From Streptomyces seoulensis (lineage in GTDB: Bacteria > Actinomycetota > Actinomycetes > Streptomycetales > Streptomycetaceae), in assembly GCF_004328625.1 (NCBI RefSeq), contig NZ_CP032229.1, positions 5,580,001-5,644,000 of the forward strand: a DNA stretch of 64,000 nt, written 5' to 3'. A program made the position numbers and the translations under genes. Below, one piece after another: positions 46,297 through 55,087 of the stretch. Under the pieces are notes generated by a model. It searched no databases and had not been told where the DNA came from. It saw only the letters and a program-made list of their open reading frames with translations. Numbering within the stretch: position 1 is the first letter of the stretch; each line of letters opens with the position of its first letter.

Positions 46297-47793
46297 ATGG
46301 CGGCCCTCGAGAGCGAAGACCCGGTGGACCCCGGCGCGGTAAGACGCCACCGTGTGCTGTTCCGTGCCATCGAGCGGCGGCGCAACCCCAAGCTGCGCCG
46401 CAGCGACATCACCGTGACCGACCAGGCCGCCGTGAAGCGCGCCACCAAGGCGGCCGCGCTCGGCAACGCCATGGAGTGGTACGACTTCGGCATCTACAGC
46501 TACCTCGCCGCCACCCTCGGCAAGGTGTTCTTCCCCTCGGGGAACGACACGGTGCAGCTGCTCAGTTCCTTCGCCACCTTCGCCGTCGCCTTCCTGGTGC
46601 GCCCGATCGGCGGCATGGTCTTCGGCCCGCTCGGCGACAAGATCGGCCGTAAGCGCGTCCTGTCCATGACCATGATCATGATGGCGGTGGGCACCTTCGC
46701 CATCGGTCTGATCCCCTCGCACGCCGCCATCGGCCTGTGGGCCCCGGCCCTGCTGATCCTCTTCCGGCTGATCCAGGGCTTCTCGACCGGCGGCGAGTAC
46801 GGCGGCGCCTCCACCTTCATCGCGGAGTACGCCCCGGACAAGCGGCGCGGGTTCTTCGGCAGCTTCCTGGAGTTCGGCACGCTCGCCGGATACGTCGGCG
46901 CCTCCGGCCTGGTCGTCATCCTGAGCAGCGTGTTCAGCGAGGACCAGATGCTGCACTGGGGCTGGCGCATCCCCTTCCTGGTCGCGGCGCCGCTCGGCTT
47001 CATCGGCCTCTACCTGCGGCTCAAGCTGGACGAGACCCCCGCCTTCCAGAAGCTGGAGGGCGGCAACGTCCGGGCGAGCGAGGCCGCCGACGCCGTGGAG
47101 ACCTCGGCCGCCGCCGACCTCGGCAAGATCTTCACCCGGTACTGGCGGCCGCTGGTGCTGTGCCTCGCGCTCGTCGCGGCGTACAACATCACCGACTACA
47201 TGCTGCTGTCGTACATGCCGACCTATCTCTCGGACGAGCTGGGCTACCCCACCAACCACGGGCTGCTGATCCTGCTGCTGGTGATGGTGCTCCAGATGGG
47301 CGTCATCAGCCAGGTCGGCCGGCTCTCCGACCGCTTCGGGCGCAAGCCGCTGCTGATGGCCGGGATGCTCGGCTTCCTCTTCCTGTCCGTGCCGGCCTTC
47401 CTGCTCATCCGGCAGGGCAGTGTCGTCCTCATCGCGGTCGGCCTGCTCATGCTGGGGCTCTCCCTGGTGGCGATGCTCGGCACGATGTCGGCGGCGCTCC
47501 CGGCGATCTTCCCGACCCAGGTGCGCTACGGCTCCCTGTCGGTGGCCTACAACCTCGCCACCTCCATCTTCGGCGGCACCACCCCGCTGGTCATCACCTA
47601 CCTGATCAGCGTCTTCCACACCAATCTCATGCCCGCGTACTACGCCACCGCGGCCGCGGTCGTCGGCGTGATCGCGGTGCTGTGCATGAGGGAGACGGCC
47701 AACAAGCCGCTGGCGGGCTCGCCCCCGGCGGTGGAGACGGAGCAGGAGGCCGCGGAGATCGTCCAGGCCCAGGTACCGGCGCCCAAGTTCTGA
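46297..47793 (+). CDS. MFS transporter, metabolite:H+ symporter (ProP-like)
   Basis: A 498-residue transporter of the metabolite:H+ symporter family. Signatures: ALGNAMEWYDFGIYSYLA in helix 1, GPLGDKIGRKRVL after helix 2, RLIQGFSTGGEYGGASTFIAEYAP in helix 4-5. Characterised relatives take up proline, betaine, dicarboxylates or shikimate. The N terminus has an extra ~40 hydrophilic residues. The ATG has AAAGGA 8 nt upstream. It ends at a strong terminator. Confidence 0.93.
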   Translation: MAALESEDPVDPGAVRRHRVLFRAIERRRNPKLRRSDITVTDQAAVKRATKAAALGNAMEWYDFGIYSYLAATLGKVFFPSGNDTVQLLSSFATFAVAFLVRPIGGMVFGPLGDKIGRKRVLSMTMIMMAVGTFAIGLIPSHAAIGLWAPALLILFRLIQGFSTGGEYGGASTFIAEYAPDKRRGFFGSFLEFGTLAGYVGASGLVVILSSVFSEDQMLHWGWRIPFLVAAPLGFIGLYLRLKLDETPAFQKLEGGNVRASEAADAVETSAAADLGKIFTRYWRPLVLCLALVAAYNITDYMLLSYMPTYLSDELGYPTNHGLLILLLVMVLQMGVISQVGRLSDRFGRKPLLMAGMLGFLFLSVPAFLLIRQGSVVLIAVGLLMLGLSLVAMLGTMSAALPAIFPTQVRYGSLSVAYNLATSIFGGTTPLVITYLISVFHTNLMPAYYATAAAVVGVIAVLCMRETANKPLAGSPPAVETEQEAAEIVQAQVPAPKF

Positions 47794-47808
47794 GCCGCCG
47801 GACCCCGT

Positions 47809-47854
47809 ACGACGGAACGCCCCCAGCCATCGCGGCACGGGGGCGTTCCGTCGT
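47809..47854. terminator. strong bidirectional terminator
   Basis: 16-bp perfect arms (ACGACGGAACGCCCCC and its complement) with a 14-nt loop, between the convergent MFS and methyltransferase genes. Confidence 0.85.
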
Positions 47855-47869
47855 CTTCGGCCGGGGCCG

Positions 47870-48676
47870 CTACGGCTTGATGCCCACTCCGGTCCACAGG
47901 CTGACCTCCGCGTCGGTGGCGGCCGGTTCGCTGTCCGGACGCCAGCGGTGGCCCACCGAGACGCCGGGCTCCAGCAGCTCCAGCCCCTCGAAGAAGCGCG
48001 CCACGTCGGCACGGGAGCGGAACTGCACCGGGGTTCCGGCGCTGTTGTAGATGTCCGTGACCTTCTGCCAGGTGGGCCCGTCGAAGTCGGGCGTGCAGTG
48101 GCTCAGGGCGAGCGCGCTGCCCGAAGGGAGCACGTCCATCAGCCGGGACACGATGCCGTACGGGTCCCGGTCGTCCGGCACGAAGTGCATCAGCGCGTTC
48201 AGGGACAGCGCAACCGGCCGCTCCATGTCCAGGACGTCGGTCAGCTCGGGGGCGTCCAGCAACGACTGCGGGTCGTTGACGTCCGCCTCTATGTACGCGG
48301 TACGGCCATCGACGGTGCTGCGCATCAGACGCTCGGCGTACTTGAGGACGAGCGGGTCGTTGTCCGCGTACACCACCCGCGCGTCGGTGACCACGGACTG
48401 GGCCACCTGGTGCAGGTTCGGCTCGGTGGGGATGCCGGTGCCGATGTCCAGCCACTGCCGGATGCCGTGCTCCCGCGCGAGCACCCGGGTCGCGCGGTGC
48501 ATGAACGCGCGGTTCTCGCGGGCGCACACGAAGATTCCGGGATAGGCGGACGCCACGGCCTCGGCGGCGTGCTTGTCCGTCTCGAAGTGGTCCTTCCCGC
48601 CCAGGTAGTAGTCGTACATCCGGGCGGAGTGGGGCCTGCTGGTGTCGATGTCCCGCGCCGTGTGTGAGTTGGTCAT
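47870..48676 (-). CDS. SAM-dependent methyltransferase, DUF574 type (copy 1)
   Basis: A 268-residue protein of the actinobacterial DUF574 methyltransferase family. Family hallmarks are RMYDYYLGGKDHFETD near the N terminus, the SAM site WLDIGTGIPTEPNLH, and VVYADNDPLVL. The family is heavily expanded in Streptomyces and often sits beside XRE/DUF397 or SpoIIE-like genes. The substrate is unknown. It is a paralogue of the gene at 51950 and lies 35 nt after the DUF397 gene. Confidence 0.92.
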   Translation of the reverse strand: MTNSHTARDIDTSRPHSARMYDYYLGGKDHFETDKHAAEAVASAYPGIFVCARENRAFMHRATRVLAREHGIRQWLDIGTGIPTEPNLHQVAQSVVTDARVVYADNDPLVLKYAERLMRSTVDGRTAYIEADVNDPQSLLDAPELTDVLDMERPVALSLNALMHFVPDDRDPYGIVSRLMDVLPSGSALALSHCTPDFDGPTWQKVTDIYNSAGTPVQFRSRADVARFFEGLELLEPGVSVGHRWRPDSEPAATDAEVSLWTGVGIKP

Positions 48677-48711
48677 CCTGTCCCTCTTCGATGTGTGCGT
48701 GGGGGGAGAAG

Positions 48712-48969
48712 TCAGCCGTTGGTCAGATGGTCGGCGAGGCCCCGCTTGACCCCCGCGACGAAGGCGGTGATCTCCTCCGGGGTGTAGATCAGCGCGGGTC
48801 CCGCGGGGTCGGTCGACTGGCGCAGCGCCACCCGGCCGTCGGCGAGCTGCTTGGTCTGTACGCACTGGCCGCCGTTGGGGCCGCTCCACGGCGACTCCCA
48901 GCCCTGCTCGCCGAGGTCGGAGGCCGGCATCCCGTTGTAGGCGTGGCCACGTCCGTCGATGGTGGTCAT
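48712..48969 (-). CDS. DUF397 protein
   Basis: An 85-residue DUF397 protein. The core is GWESPWSGPNGGQCVQTKQLADGRVALRQSTDPAGPALIYT-like, ending EEITAFVAGVKRG, the family pattern. Its ATG overlaps the stop of the upstream XRE gene by 4 nt (ATGA). DUF397 proteins pair with XRE/DUF5753 regulators such as those in the bldB/whiJ group and may act as small effectors or antitoxin-like partners. Confidence 0.93.
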   Translation of the reverse strand: MTTIDGRGHAYNGMPASDLGEQGWESPWSGPNGGQCVQTKQLADGRVALRQSTDPAGPALIYTPEEITAFVAGVKRGLADHLTNG

Positions 48970-49844
48970 GAGTACTCCTTGCGCATGCGGTTCAGGAGCG
49001 CCCTGCTCTGCGCGTCGGAGGACAGCAGGGACATGCGGTTGTGCGCCTCCAGATGGGCGACGACGTCGGAGCGCTGGTCCAGGTACATCGCGCCGGAGAG
49101 GATCTCGCTGTAGACGATGTCCGGCAGCTCCGGCTCCTCGAACCGGAAGTACGTGAACGGCGCGCACGCCCCCACATGGGCACCCGCGGCGAACGGCACC
49201 ACGTCCACGCTGACGTGCGGCAGCTCGGAGAGCTCCAGCAGCCGGTCGATCTGCTCCCGCATCACCTCGGGCCCGCCCACCACCCGGTGCAGCACGGCCT
49301 CCTCCATCACGACCCACAGCGTCGGCGAGTCGGCGCGCTCCAGCAGGGCGCTGCGGCGCAGCCGCAGGTCCACCCGGCGCGCCAGGTCCTCGTCGCCGTC
49401 GGTCGGGAACCCGCCGGCCAGCACGGCGCGCGCGTACGCGTGGGTCTGGAGCAGGCCCGTCACATAGTGCGGCTCGTAGGTGCGCAGGGTCTTCGCGCCC
49501 GTCTCCAGGCTCACGTACGCGCTGAACCAGCCCGGCACCACGTCGCGGTAGGCGTGCCACCAGCCGGGCTCGTTGGCCCGCTCCGCGAAGGCGACGAACT
49601 CGTCCCGCTCCTGGCGGTCCGCGCCGTACGTCTCCAGCAGTTTCTCCACATAGAGGGGCTTGAGCGCCACCTCCGCCTTCTCCAGCCGGCGGATGGTCAG
49701 GGGCGTGACCCTGAGCGCCCGCGCCGCCTCCTCCAGCGACACGCCCGCCTCCTGGCGCCGCTCGTGGAGTCTGCGGCCCAGGACCATGCGGAGCACAGTG
49801 GGCGCGCTGGTCCCGCTGCCCGCGCTCGAACGGCCTTCACTCAC
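48966..49844 (-). CDS. XRE/DUF5753 helix-turn-helix regulator
   Basis: A 292-residue regulator: N-terminal XRE helix-turn-helix (LGRRLHERRQEAGVSLEEAARAL, then TPLTIRRLEKAEV) and a DUF5753 domain (YEPHYVTGLLQTHAYARAVL, then LPHVSVDVVPFAAGAH). Such proteins regulate development or antibiotic genes with a DUF397 partner encoded downstream. The GTG start has AGGAGG 7 nt upstream. It is divergent from the RsbW-like gene. Confidence 0.94.
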   Translation of the reverse strand: MSEGRSSAGSGTSAPTVLRMVLGRRLHERRQEAGVSLEEAARALRVTPLTIRRLEKAEVALKPLYVEKLLETYGADRQERDEFVAFAERANEPGWWHAYRDVVPGWFSAYVSLETGAKTLRTYEPHYVTGLLQTHAYARAVLAGGFPTDGDEDLARRVDLRLRRSALLERADSPTLWVVMEEAVLHRVVGGPEVMREQIDRLLELSELPHVSVDVVPFAAGAHVGACAPFTYFRFEEPELPDIVYSEILSGAMYLDQRSDVVAHLEAHNRMSLLSSDAQSRALLNRMRKEYS

Positions 49845-50006
49845 GCCCTACCTCCTGATGGGCTGTCACTCGTACAAGTGTGACAGGGAGTTGGTGAATC
49901 AACCAGATGGATAGCGGCTCTCTGTAATTATCAGGGAGTCGGTTGCAGCCTGAACTCGGTTGCGAGCATAGTTACTTGAGTGACCGCCTCACGGAAGGCA
50001 ATCATC

Positions 50007-50447
50007 GTGACCCCCACCACGACCGCGTCACCGGACCTGTTAGACGTCGCGGACCCGGACCAGACGCACTGGATCACTTTGCGATCGCACCATTCCAGCG
50101 TCCGGATCGCCCGCCGCACCATGCGGGACCGGCTGGCGGACTGGCGGCTCCCCGGCGAGCTGTGCGCGGACGCCGTGCTGCTCGTCTCCGAGCTGGCCAC
50201 CAACGCCGTCCTGCACACCTCCAGCGTGCGCATCCTCTGCGGCGTCGGGCTCGTCGCCCCCGGCCGGCTGCGCATCGAGGTGCACGACCACGACTACTCC
50301 GGCCAGGGCCTCACCCGGCGCGAACCGGGCCCCGAGGACGAGGGCGGCCGGGGGCTGGTGCTCGTCGAGCAGCTCGCCGACTCCTGGGGCGTCGAGCGCT
50401 CCCGGCTCACCAGCGGCAACGCGGTCTGGGCGACCTTGAGTCCCTGA
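50007..50447 (+). CDS. RsbW-like anti-sigma/HATPase protein
   Basis: A 146-residue single-domain HATPase of the RsbW-like type. The N-box is LLVSELATNAVLHT and the G-boxes are VHDHDYSG and [13 protein letters not shown]. These proteins are anti-sigma factors or regulators of anti-sigma antagonists. A SpoIIE-type phosphatase converges on it, as is usual for such modules. GTG at 50007 is preferred because GGAAGG lies upstream; a GTG at 49980 is possible. Confidence 0.88.
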   Translation: MTPTTTASPDLLDVADPDQTHWITLRSHHSSVRIARRTMRDRLADWRLPGELCADAVLLVSELATNAVLHTSSVRILCGVGLVAPGRLRIEVHDHDYSGQGLTRREPGPEDEGGRGLVLVEQLADSWGVERSRLTSGNAVWATLSP

Positions 50448-50461
50448 TCAGCCCTCGGTGA

Positions 50462-51904
50462 TCAGCCCTCGGCGGCGTCGAGTTCGGCCAGCAGCAGGGT
50501 CCGGTCGTCCGCGCCGGCCATGCCGGAGGGCGCGTGCAGCAGGTGCTCGCACAGGGCGGGCAGATCGGCGCCGAAGCCGGCGGCGGCCGCGTCCAGCGAC
50601 TCGGCCAGGCGGGCTATCTGGTGGTCTATGTCGGCCTCGCGGGACTCCACCAGGCCGTCGCTGTAGAGCACCAGCAGTGCGGGCTCCGGGACGCCGAACA
50701 CGGTCGCCTCGTAGTGGCCGGTGCCGAGTCCCAGGGGCAGGCCGGGCTCCGTCAGGGGGATCGGAGCCGTCTTCCCGTCCGGGCCGCGCAGCAGCGGGGG
50801 CGGATGGCCGGCGCCCACCACGGTGCAGGTGCGCTCCGCCGGCGACCACTCGGCGTAGACACAGGTGGCGAAGGAGGCGCCGGGGGTGTCACAGGCGAGC
50901 GCGTCCAGCCGCCGCACCAACTCCACCGCCGGTATGTCGAACCCGGCGAACGCCCGTACCGCCGTACGGAGTTGCAGCATGGCGACGGCGGACTCCGGGC
51001 CGTGGCCCATCGCGTCGCCCACGATCAGGCTGACCCGCCCGTCCGGCCGGCGCAGCACGTCGTACCAGTCGCCGCCTATCACCGTGTCCTGGCCGGCGGG
51101 CAGCGAGCCGTGGCTCACCCGGCACCCCTCGAACCGCTGGAGCGTGCCCGGCGGCAGGCTGCCCCGGATGGCCAGCGTGGTGCGCCGTTCGTGCTCGTAG
51201 CGGCGGGCGTTGTCCAGGGCGACCGAGGCCCGCGCGGCCAGCGCCTCCACGGCCGTCACCTCGGTGGGCCCGAACGGCTCCCGGCCCGGCCCGCGCGTGC
51301 AGGCGACGAAGCCGATCGTGGCCTCCCGCACCCGCAGCGGCACCACCAGGAAGGACGCCGTCCGCAGCAACTTGTCCATCCGCGCGTCCCCGTTGCCCGA
51401 GGCGCGCAGCCGGGCGGAGGTGTGCGGGTCCACCGAGTCCAGCAACTGCGCCTGCCCCGAGGACAGCGCGCGGGCGTACGGCGTCTCGCGGGGGAAGACG
51501 ATCACCTCGCCGACCGGCAGCAGCTTCTCCCAGTCCTCCCGCGCGTCCGCCCCCACCCGCAGCGCCAGCCGGTGCGCCTCGATGCGCTGCGGGTCCGGGG
51601 CCACGCCCGCGTTCTCCCCCCGTCGCCACCGCTCCAGCAGATACACCGAGGCCGCGTCCGCGAAGGCGGGGGCCAGCGCGTGGGTGAACTGGCTGCCGGT
51701 CAGCGGCAGATCGAGCGCCGAGCCGATCGCGTCGGCGGCGGGGTTCAGGAGCGGCCGGCGCGGCGAGTTCCGGGTGGCGGGCGGTTCGTCGATGCGACTG
51801 CGCGGGTCGTTCCGCAGGGTCGTGCCTTTCCGGGGGTGAGGGCGACGGACCGCGCGCCGGGCCGGGAAGAGGCGGGGCGGGGCGTCGCTCGTCGTTCCGG
51901 GCAA
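50462..51904 (-). CDS. GAF-SpoIIE (PP2C) phosphatase, start uncertain
   Basis: A phosphatase with a GAF domain (about residues 70-245) and a SpoIIE/PP2C domain (about 250-480) with motifs IGGDWYDVL, VGDAMGHG, LLVLYSDGLVESR and GADDRTLLLAEL. The called TTG start at 51904 gives 480 residues, but the first ~35 residues are Arg/Pro-rich and may not be translated. No ATG or GTG occurs before the GAF domain. A CTG preceded by GGAAAGG near residue 30 (LRNDPRSRI) is an alternative. It is divergent from copy 2 of the DUF574 genes with about 45 bp between. Confidence 0.87.
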   Translation of the reverse strand: MPGTTSDAPPRLFPARRAVRRPHPRKGTTLRNDPRSRIDEPPATRNSPRRPLLNPAADAIGSALDLPLTGSQFTHALAPAFADAASVYLLERWRRGENAGVAPDPQRIEAHRLALRVGADAREDWEKLLPVGEVIVFPRETPYARALSSGQAQLLDSVDPHTSARLRASGNGDARMDKLLRTASFLVVPLRVREATIGFVACTRGPGREPFGPTEVTAVEALAARASVALDNARRYEHERRTTLAIRGSLPPGTLQRFEGCRVSHGSLPAGQDTVIGGDWYDVLRRPDGRVSLIVGDAMGHGPESAVAMLQLRTAVRAFAGFDIPAVELVRRLDALACDTPGASFATCVYAEWSPAERTCTVVGAGHPPPLLRGPDGKTAPIPLTEPGLPLGLGTGHYEATVFGVPEPALLVLYSDGLVESREADIDHQIARLAESLDAAAAGFGADLPALCEHLLHAPSGMAGADDRTLLLAELDAAEG

Positions 51905-51949
51905 CTATATGATGCGTCGTCAAGTCACGTGTGAGGAAAGGAAGTTGTG

Positions 51950-52765
51950 ATGTCCGAGAGCGCGATGGCGGGTTCCGGTACAGAGCCCGACAAGGCGAGC
52001 GTCGCCCGGATGTACGACGCGATGCTGGGCGGACAGCACAACTTCGCCATCGACCGGGAGGCGGTGGCCGCCTTCACCGCCATCGACCCCCAGGTGCGTA
52101 CGCTCGCACGGGCCAACCGGGACTTCCTCGGCCGGGCCGTGCGCTTCCTGATCGACTCCGGGGTACGGCAGTTCATCGACCTCGGCTCCGGCATCCCCAC
52201 CCAGGGCAACGTCCACGAGGTGGCCCAGGCGGCCGACCCCGAGGCCCGCGTGGTGTACGTCGACAACGATCCCGTCGCCGTGGCGCACAGCGCGTCCCTG
52301 CTCGCGGACAACCCGCACGCCGACATCGTCGACGGCGACATCCGCCGGCCCGCCGAGATCCTTGAGTCGCCGCAGCTGCGCAAGCTGATCGACTTCGAGC
52401 AGCCGGTCGCCGTACTGATGATCACGATCCTGCACTTCATCACCCCGGACGAGGACCCGCGCGCCCTCGTGGGCGCCTTCCGGGACGCGCTGCCCGAGGG
52501 GAGCTGGCTGGCGATGTCCCACGCGACCAACCAGGACCGCCCCGACACCGCCGCCGCCGTGGGCCGGCTCTACCGGTCCCGCGCCACCTCCCCGGTGACC
52601 GCCCGCTCGTACGAGGAGATCCTCGGCCTCTTCGACGGCTTCGACCTCGCGGAGCCCGGCCTGGTCCACGTCCCGCTGTGGCGCCCCGACCCGGCCGGGG
52701 CCCTCCCGGACAACCCGACCGAGTACTGGGTGTACGCCGGGGTCGGACAGACCACCCCCAGGTAG
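51950..52765 (+). CDS. SAM-dependent methyltransferase, DUF574 type (copy 2)
   Basis: A 271-residue paralogue of the protein at 47870. It shares VARMYDAMLGGQHNFAIDRE, FIDLGSGIPTQGNVHEVAQ and VVYVDNDPVAVAH. The ATG has AAAGGA upstream. Together with copy 1 it brackets the DUF397-XRE-RsbW-SpoIIE genes. Substrate unknown. Confidence 0.92.
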   Translation: MSESAMAGSGTEPDKASVARMYDAMLGGQHNFAIDREAVAAFTAIDPQVRTLARANRDFLGRAVRFLIDSGVRQFIDLGSGIPTQGNVHEVAQAADPEARVVYVDNDPVAVAHSASLLADNPHADIVDGDIRRPAEILESPQLRKLIDFEQPVAVLMITILHFITPDEDPRALVGAFRDALPEGSWLAMSHATNQDRPDTAAAVGRLYRSRATSPVTARSYEEILGLFDGFDLAEPGLVHVPLWRPDPAGALPDNPTEYWVYAGVGQTTPR

Positions 52766-52855
52766 GGGATTGAGTGCGGGGCGCACGGGCACTTGGTGGC
52801 CAGAAGGACGGCGGGCGTTCCGCCGTCCGGCCGGTGGCAGGGAAAGGCCGTGCAC

Positions 52856-53443
52856 ATGGACAGACGACCGACGCAGGCGGCGCACGACCCCGGCCGCGCC
52901 CCGACCCCGCCCCTGCTGCCCGGCGGCTACGACCCGGCCGACTACGCCGGGACCGTGGCCCGCAGCGCCGAGACGGCCGGGGTGTCGCCGGTGCTGCTGA
53001 TGACCGTCCTCCACAACGAGGCGTACAAACCGCACCACCCGCTCCTCGAACGCCTCTGGCAGTGGTGGAAGCCCGGCGCCTCCTTCGGCGTGGCCAACAT
53101 GCACCGGGCGGCCTTCGAGTCGGTCCGGCGCGCGTACGGCCTGTCGGGACGCTGGGAGGACCTGCGGGACGACCCCGCGTTCGCCGTCCGCGTCGCCGCC
53201 CTGCACCTCAGGGACCTCGACCGGGCCCTGCCGTCCGCCCACGCGCGCCGCTACACCCGCGACGAGCTGCTCGCCCTCGGCTACAACGCGGGCGAACGGA
53301 ACATGCGGGCCTTCGCCCGGGGCGTCCCGCCGGGGCCCATGGCGCGCTCCTACCTGCGGCGCTACCGGGAGTACCGGGGCCGGGCCGTCGAGGCGCTGGC
53401 CGAGGGCGGCCGGCCGCGCGATCCGGACGCGCTGGCCGGCTGA
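52856..53443 (+). CDS. SLT/lysozyme-like protein without signal peptide
   Basis: A 195-residue protein with a lytic-transglycosylase-like pattern: a Glu in LLMTVLHNEAY at the position of the catalytic Glu, SFGVANMH for the usual S-x-G-x-x-Q segment, and LGYNAGERNMRAF for the YNAG motif. There is no signal peptide or membrane helix, so it would stay in the cytoplasm unless exported by another route. The ATG has GGAAAGG 8 nt upstream. It lies 123 nt before the repeat-protein gene and could be the first gene of that group. Confidence 0.7.
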   Translation: MDRRPTQAAHDPGRAPTPPLLPGGYDPADYAGTVARSAETAGVSPVLLMTVLHNEAYKPHHPLLERLWQWWKPGASFGVANMHRAAFESVRRAYGLSGRWEDLRDDPAFAVRVAALHLRDLDRALPSAHARRYTRDELLALGYNAGERNMRAFARGVPPGPMARSYLRRYREYRGRAVEALAEGGRPRDPDALAG

Positions 53444-53566
53444 GCCGCCGCCCGCCACGGCCCACCGGATGCAGCCGGCCGGTTTCTGGGTGACGGTGGT
53501 CGCAGGGGCCCACCGGCACGCGACGCGCCGCCGGGGGACCCACCACGGCGACGGCGAGGAGGAACT

Positions 53567-53881
53567 GTGGCTACTTCCGATCACCAGCACGAGGGCCCCG
53601 CGGACGGCGGAGCGGCCGGCGAGCCCGGCGTGCACGACGGCGGTGCGGACGGCAGCGCCGAAGGTCCCGCGGACGGCGGTGCGGCGGGCGTCCCCGGCGT
53701 GCACGACGGTGGAGCCGACGGCAGCGCGGACGAGGGTGCCGAGGGTCCCGCCGACGGTGGCGCGGCCGGGGTGCCCGGTGTCCACGACGGTGGCGCCGAC
53801 GGTGGTGCCGAGGGGCCGGCCGACGGCGGTGCCGCCGGTCAGCCCGGTGTCCACGACGGCGGCGCGGACGGCGGCGCTTGA
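53567..53881 (+). CDS. tetra-repeat peptide, candidate hydroxylase substrate
   Basis: A 104-residue protein built of four units of 23 residues beginning EGPADGGAAG and ending PGVHDGGADG plus SA or GA, with a 4-residue spacer (DEGA) after unit 2. The first 8 residues (MATSDHQH) are a short leader. Each unit has one His and several Asp/Gly, no Cys, and no aromatic residue. A strong GAGGAG site precedes the GTG start. Its stop overlaps the TTG start of the JmjC/cupin hydroxylase gene by 4 nt. No known family is recognised; a multi-core precursor peptide or a hydroxylated repeat protein are both possible. Confidence 0.78.
   Translation: MATSDHQHEGPADGGAAGEPGVHDGGADGSAEGPADGGAAGVPGVHDGGADGSADEGAEGPADGGAAGVPGVHDGGADGGAEGPADGGAAGQPGVHDGGADGGA
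53591..53878 (+). repeat. four tandem 69-bp coding repeats
   Basis: Four in-frame units encode EGPADGGAAG-x-PGVHDGG-ADG(S/G)A. The variable residue before PGVHDGG is E, V, V, Q. Synonymous codons differ between units (GTGCAC or GTCCAC, GGCGGT, GGTGGA, GGTGGC or GGCGGC), so the copies are not a recent slippage product. Confidence 0.85.
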
Positions 53882-55080
53882 GCTGCCCGGCCGACTCCCG
53901 TGATCCCGGCGTCCCTTCGGGCGCCGGGATTCTGGAGCGCCGTCTGACCGGACTCGCCCCCGACGCCTTCGCCCGGGACGTCTGGTCGCGCACCGCGCTG
54001 CTCACCCGGCACGCGAGCGACTTCTCCGACGTGTTCGACGCCGGAGCGGTGGACGAACTGCTCTCGCGCCGGGGCCTGCGCACACCCTTCCTCCGCGTCG
54101 CCAAGAACGGCGCCGTGCTCCCCGAGTCGTCCTACACCTCGCCCGGCGGAGTCGGCGCCACCATCGCCGACCAGCTCGACGACACCGCCCTGTGGCGGCT
54201 GTTCGCCGACGGCGCCACCCTCGTGCTCCAGGCCCTCCAGCGCACCTGGGCGCCGATGGGCGAACTGTGCGCCGCCCTGGGCGCCGAGCTGGGGCACCCG
54301 GTGCAGGCCAACGCCTACGTCACCCCGCCGCAGAGCCAGGGCTTCGACGACCACTACGACGTCCACGACGTGTTCGTGATCCAGATCCAGGGCAGCAAGC
54401 GCTGGCTCGTCCACGAGCCCGTCCACCGCGACCCGCTCAGGGACCAGCCGTGGACCGAGCACCGGGCCGCCGTCGCCGAGGCGGCCGAGGGGCCCGCGTA
54501 CATCGACACCGTGCTGGAGCCCGGCGACGTCCTCTATCTGCCGCGAGGCTGGCTGCACGCCGCCCGCGCCAAGGGCGAGGTCTCCGTCCATCTGACCCTC
54601 GGCATCCACGTCCGGACCCGGTACGCCCTGGCCGAACAGCTCGCCGAGGCCGCTCTCGCCGCGCTGCGCGAGGACCCCTGGACCCGGGCCACCCTGCCGC
54701 TCGGCGCCGACCTCACGGCCGAGGTGCTCGACGGCGTACGCGCCCGCCTCACCGCGGCCGTCGCCGACGCCGACCCCGCCCCGCTGTACCACCGCACCCG
54801 GCGTGGCCAGGGCCGTCCGGCGCCGCTCGGCCCGCTGGCCCAGCTCGCCGCCGTCGACGCCCTCGCCCCCGAGTCGCCCGTACGCCTGCGCGACGCGCTG
54901 GAGGCCCGGCTGGAGGGGGACCGGCTGACGACCCGCGTCGGCTGGCTGGACTTCCCCGCGGCCGACCTGCCCGCCGTGACCCGCCTGCTGGACGGCGAGG
55001 TCCGTACGGCCGGTGACCTCGGGCTTCCCCTCGCCGGCCGGCTGCTCCGCGCGGGCGTGCTGCTGCCGGGCGGACAGTAG
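53878..55080 (+). CDS. JmjC/cupin 2-oxoglutarate oxygenase (hydroxylase)
   Basis: A 400-residue cupin_4/JmjC hydroxylase related to YcfD/RoxA and human MINA/NO66, which hydroxylate Arg or His of ribosomal proteins. Fe(II) ligands are His159 and Asp161 in FDDHYDVHDVF and His227 in LPRGWLHAA; IQIQGSKRW and EPGDVLYLPRG are also typical. The C-terminal half holds the dimerisation and winged-helix regions. The TTG start overlaps the repeat-protein stop (TTGA), so both are made from one message. The substrate could be the repeat protein. Alternatively it may act on ribosomal protein. Confidence 0.9.
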   Translation: MSCPADSRDPGVPSGAGILERRLTGLAPDAFARDVWSRTALLTRHASDFSDVFDAGAVDELLSRRGLRTPFLRVAKNGAVLPESSYTSPGGVGATIADQLDDTALWRLFADGATLVLQALQRTWAPMGELCAALGAELGHPVQANAYVTPPQSQGFDDHYDVHDVFVIQIQGSKRWLVHEPVHRDPLRDQPWTEHRAAVAEAAEGPAYIDTVLEPGDVLYLPRGWLHAARAKGEVSVHLTLGIHVRTRYALAEQLAEAALAALREDPWTRATLPLGADLTAEVLDGVRARLTAAVADADPAPLYHRTRRGQGRPAPLGPLAQLAAVDALAPESPVRLRDALEARLEGDRLTTRVGWLDFPAADLPAVTRLLDGEVRTAGDLGLPLAGRLLRAGVLLPGGQ

Positions 55081-55087
55081 CGGCCCG

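Noticed and set aside
42012..46493. 1493-residue minus-strand open frame across the phosphatase and FUSC-type genes
   Set aside because: Antisense shadow of two clear gene families. Only the MFS part at 44576-46096 belongs to a real gene, and that is in a different frame.
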